Below, in pieces: positions 50,103 through 52,675 of a stretch of 52,675 bases of DNA. The stretch's first letter is position 1; every line of letters begins with the position of its first letter. The stretch is from contig PDSY01000020.1 in assembly GCA_002747105.1 (NCBI GenBank), positions 1 to 52,675 of the forward strand, given 5' to 3'. The DNA is from Flavobacteriales bacterium. Lineage in GTDB: Bacteria > Bacteroidota > Bacteroidia > Flavobacteriales > Weeksellaceae. The notes under the pieces are model-generated. The model did no database searches. It was not told the origin of the DNA and was given only the letters and a program-made list of their open reading frames with translations. The translations under genes and the position numbers were made by a program.

Positions 50103-51572
50103 ATGTTAAAGCAACATCTTCAAATAAAACTCGGACAGAAACTGGCTCCTCAACAAATACAGTTGATGAAGCTCATTCAGTTGCATACTTTGGAATTTGA
50201 AAAGGAACTGGAACGGGAAATTGAAGACAATCCAGCATTGGAAGTTGCCAATGATGAACATAGAAAAGAGGAGGGCGATTTGAATTATGAAGGAGAGGGA
50301 AATGAAAAAATAGACACTGATTTTAATGTAGAGGAGTACCTGTATGATGATGAACCTCGGTATAAGACAAAATCCAATAATTATACTTCATCGGATGATG
50401 AGTTTGATAGCCAAAGTTTATTAACAGAAGGAAAAACGCTCTACAATCACTTAATGGAGCAAATTGCATTGGTGAATATCGAAGACGAAGACCTAGAAAT
50501 CGCTCAATATTTGATTGGGAATTTGGATAAAAACGGTTACTTGAGGCGCGAAGTGAAGGCAATTGTGGACGATTTGGCTTTTTCGCAAGGGGTTTATACC
50601 ACCATTGAAAAGGTACAAGATATTTTAGAGAATTATATTCAGAAACTCGATCCTATTGGTGTTGGGGCAAGAAATTTGCAGGAGTGTCTTTTATTGCAAA
50701 TTGAGAAAAAAGTCAGTGATAAAAAAGAAGTTTCTTTGGCGGCGGATATTTTGAGAAATCAGTTTGATGCTTTAACCAATAAGCATTATAAAAAGATTAC
50801 TAAAAAATATCATATCAGCGATGAAGATTTGAAAAGTGCGATTGCCGAAATTGCAAAATTATCTCCAAAATTAGGTGGGAATTTTGACAGGCAAACCATT
50901 GTTCTCAATCAAAATATTATTCCTGATTTTACCATTAAAATCGAGGAAATGGAAGATGGGACACAAAAAGTAGTTCCTTTTCTGAATACGAAAAATGCTC
51001 CAAGGTTGAGAGTATCAGAGGAGTATAAGGAAGTCTTGTCAGCTTATTCTAATGATAAAGAATCCAAAGAGCATAAAAAGGCAGCTTTATTTGTGAAGCA
51101 AAAATTAGATGCTGCAAAATGGTATATTGATGCGATTAATCAAAGGCAAAATACTTTAATTCAGACAATTAGAGCGATTGTTAAATTGCAAAAAGAGTAT
51201 TTTATTACAGGAGATGAAAAATCTTTAAAGCCAATGATTCTAAAAGATGTGGCAGATATTACAGGTTTTGATATTTCCACGATTTCCAGAGTGGTCAAAA
51301 GTAAATATGCAGATACGCCTAATGGGATTTTGTATTTAAAAGATTTATTTTCGGATTCTCTTACCAATACCGATGGAGAGGAAGTTTCTACTAAACAAAT
51401 TAAAAACCATCTTCAGGAAGTGGTGGATAATGAAAACAAGAAAAAACCTTATACCGATGATGCTTTGGTAAAAATAATGAAGGAGAAAGGGTATAAAATT
51501 GCCCGAAGAACGATTGCTAAATATAGAGACCAACTCAATATTCCTGTGGCGAGGTTAAGAAAGGAGCTCTAA
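50103..51572 (+). CDS. rpoN: RNA polymerase sigma-54 factor
   Basis: 489 residues. Region I is LGQKLAPQQIQLMKLIQLHTLEFEKELEREIEDNPALE, which binds the enhancer-dependent activator and polymerase. An acidic region II follows (about residues 60-110). The core-binding domain contains NGYLRREVKAIVDDLA and LDPIGVGARNLQECLLLQI. The C-terminal helix-turn-helix (LKDVADITGFDISTISRVVKSKYADTPNGI) is followed by the RpoN box ARRTIAKYRDQL. It directs transcription from -24/-12 promoters with AAA+ activators. It follows asnS after 101 bp. Confidence 0.96.
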   Translation: MLKQHLQIKLGQKLAPQQIQLMKLIQLHTLEFEKELEREIEDNPALEVANDEHRKEEGDLNYEGEGNEKIDTDFNVEEYLYDDEPRYKTKSNNYTSSDDEFDSQSLLTEGKTLYNHLMEQIALVNIEDEDLEIAQYLIGNLDKNGYLRREVKAIVDDLAFSQGVYTTIEKVQDILENYIQKLDPIGVGARNLQECLLLQIEKKVSDKKEVSLAADILRNQFDALTNKHYKKITKKYHISDEDLKSAIAEIAKLSPKLGGNFDRQTIVLNQNIIPDFTIKIEEMEDGTQKVVPFLNTKNAPRLRVSEEYKEVLSAYSNDKESKEHKKAALFVKQKLDAAKWYIDAINQRQNTLIQTIRAIVKLQKEYFITGDEKSLKPMILKDVADITGFDISTISRVVKSKYADTPNGILYLKDLFSDSLTNTDGEEVSTKQIKNHLQEVVDNENKKKPYTDDALVKIMKEKGYKIARRTIAKYRDQLNIPVARLRKEL

Positions 51573-51595
51573 TCAGTTTTCACTTTATTGATGGT

Positions 51596-52528
51596 ATGAA
51601 AATGGTACGAGTTCAGAAGCAAATAAAATTGTTTTATTACATTAAAGCTTTTTTAAGGTATCTTTTGCCCAATGGTGGTTTCGAAAGGAAGATAAAGCGA
51701 TTAGAAAAACGCTTGTCTTCAGACCAACTAAAGCAAGTTTCCGAAAGGGTTGATTATTATAATAAGTTATCTACTTCCGATTTTTCAAGGAAACATTTAT
51801 TAAAGGAACTTCAAAAGCCAAAATCTCCTAAGACTTATTATTTTGATACTTATGAATATGCTCGTTTTTTTAATCAAGACCTAAAATTCAATTTTGCTTT
51901 TGGAGATGTTACTCATATTCCATCATTGCCATCCATTGTAAAGAGTCGTCCTATTGCAGGGCAGAATGAAAATAGTGTTGTATTTAATTTGGATAAAGCA
52001 AGACATTTTGTTTGGGTGAAAAACGACCAAGATTTTCATACGAAAGAAAATCGCTTAATAGGGAGGTGTGCAATTTATCAAGAGCATAGAAAAAAGTTTT
52101 TTGAGAAGTATTTTAATCATCCACTGTGTGACTTGGGGCAAGTGAACCAAGGTGATTTTGGAAATCCAAAATGGTTGAAACCTAAAATAAAACTTCAAGA
52201 TCATTTAAAGTATAAATTTATTTTAAGTTTAGAGGGGAACGATGTTGCTACCAATTTAAAATGGATTATGTCCTCTAATTCTATTGCGGTAATGCCAAAA
52301 CCTAAATATGAGACTTGGTTTATGGAAGGAAAGCTCGTTGCAGGAAAACATTATATAGAGATAAAGGATGATTATTCGAATCTTGAGGAGCAAATCAATT
52401 ATTATATAGCACATCCAGAAGAATGTTTGACTATTATAAAGCATGCGAATCGTTTTTGTGAGCAGTTTTTGAATAAAGAAGTAGAAGATTTGTGTAGTTT
52501 ATTGGTACTAAAAAAGTATTTGTTTTAA
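51596..52528 (+). CDS. Glycosyltransferase family 90 (LPS/capsule type)
   Basis: 310 residues without a signal peptide. FNFAFGDVTHIPSLPSIVKSRPI, NSVVFNLDKARHF, LIGRCAIYQEHRKKFFEKYFNHPLCDLGQV, KYKFILSLEGNDVATNLKWIMSSNSIAVMPKPKYETWFMEGKLVAGKHYIEIKDDYSNLEEQI are in order the GT90 (CAP10/LpsA) landmarks, including SLEGNDVATNLKW for nucleotide-sugar handling. It likely adds a sugar in LPS or surface polysaccharide synthesis at the inner membrane face. It starts 23 bp after rpoN and could be cotranscribed, though their roles are unrelated. An in-frame ATG is present at 51602 as an alternative start. Confidence 0.87.
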   Translation: MKMVRVQKQIKLFYYIKAFLRYLLPNGGFERKIKRLEKRLSSDQLKQVSERVDYYNKLSTSDFSRKHLLKELQKPKSPKTYYFDTYEYARFFNQDLKFNFAFGDVTHIPSLPSIVKSRPIAGQNENSVVFNLDKARHFVWVKNDQDFHTKENRLIGRCAIYQEHRKKFFEKYFNHPLCDLGQVNQGDFGNPKWLKPKIKLQDHLKYKFILSLEGNDVATNLKWIMSSNSIAVMPKPKYETWFMEGKLVAGKHYIEIKDDYSNLEEQINYYIAHPEECLTIIKHANRFCEQFLNKEVEDLCSLLVLKKYLF

Positions 52529-52640
52529 AATTTCGATTACTAGATATAGTTGGGATCATTTTTCATTAAAGTTTCTTAATTTTTTTTCAATTTACAATCA
52601 GCGAGTTATGGTTTTGTTAGGTAAAAAGTGCGAATAATTT

Positions 52641-52672
52641 TTGGTTGGTGTTGTAAAAAGGTGTTATATTTG
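52641..52672 (+). promoter_or_regulatory. Promoter for a gene beyond the window end
   Basis: TTG at 52641-52643, a 21-bp spacer and TATATTTG at 52665-52672 match the phylum consensus. The transcript would start near the last base, so its gene is not visible. Confidence 0.6.
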
Positions 52673-52675
52673 CCA

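Noticed and set aside
1..52675. tRNA or rRNA genes
   Set aside because: I looked in all larger gaps for acceptor stems, TTCAAATC/GGTTCGA-type T-loops and CCA ends and found none convincing.

Overview
The window is a gene-dense, AT-rich stretch of chromosome from a member of the Bacteroidota, class Flavobacteriia; Weeksellaceae (the Chryseobacterium group) is my best guess below class level. The evidence is the repeated TAnnTTTG promoter boxes with few Shine-Dalgarno sequences, PorT and GldI (type IX secretion and gliding), DUF4290, NamZ/DUF1343, MnmD, DUF3575 and menaquinone genes. Nearly everything is core genome. I see no prophage, plasmid, CRISPR array, transposase, rRNA or tRNA gene.

Layout. 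1-4.9 kb (minus strand): a metal-efflux set (TolC-type channel, HMA copper chaperone, and an RND/HlyD adaptor cut by the window edge), then an NlpE-type lipoprotein behind a FabH-like ketosynthase. 5-12.7 kb (plus): a membrane-anchored protein, MenG, PorT, a coiled-coil protein with ZapA, a probable 6S RNA, RNase Y, a SulP transporter, an ArsC-like protein and a lipoprotein. 12.7-14.4 kb: release factor RF3. 14.4-14.9 kb: a 370-bp non-coding element. 14.9-21.1 kb (plus): amino acid permease, PadR/PspC pair, a tiny transcription unit, an acyltransferase, and a hotdog thioesterase with isochorismate synthase (menaquinone). 21.2-29.1 kb (minus): META-domain lipoprotein, PBP4, PriA, CPBP protease, malate dehydrogenase and a nucleoid-associated protein. 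29.2-32.8 kb (plus): DCC protein, DUF4290, MurA and ThyA. 32.9-41.8 kb: LolC/E-type permease divergent from NamZ, a thioredoxin/DUF3575 operon, a DEAD-box helicase, a Gre-like protein, MnmD and branched-chain aminotransferase. 41.9-46.5 kb (plus): GldI, a cyclophilin-FKBP fusion, an M3 peptidase and a TauE transporter. 46.5-47.3 kb: a second copy plus a truncated copy of the 370-bp element. 47.3-52.5 kb (plus): rpsP, rimM, asnS, rpoN and a GT90 glycosyltransferase.

How the parts connect. MenG and the thioesterase/MenF pair belong to menaquinone synthesis. Envelope functions dominate: PorT and GldI, two peptidyl-prolyl isomerase lipoproteins, MurA, PBP4, NamZ and the LolC/E-like permease cover secretion, folding, wall building and wall recycling.

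The most unusual signals are non-coding. A 370-bp element with terminal inverted repeats occurs as two inverted copies of equal length, about 94% identical with almost only transitions between them, each flanked by short direct repeats. A third, truncated copy abuts the second. Other notable signals are a perfect 36-bp inverted repeat bracketing thyA, a 6S-like rod after zapA, and an isolated promoter/20-codon ORF/terminator unit at 18.9-19.1 kb. MurA carries Asp in place of the fosfomycin-target Cys, and one lipoprotein fuses two immunophilin folds.
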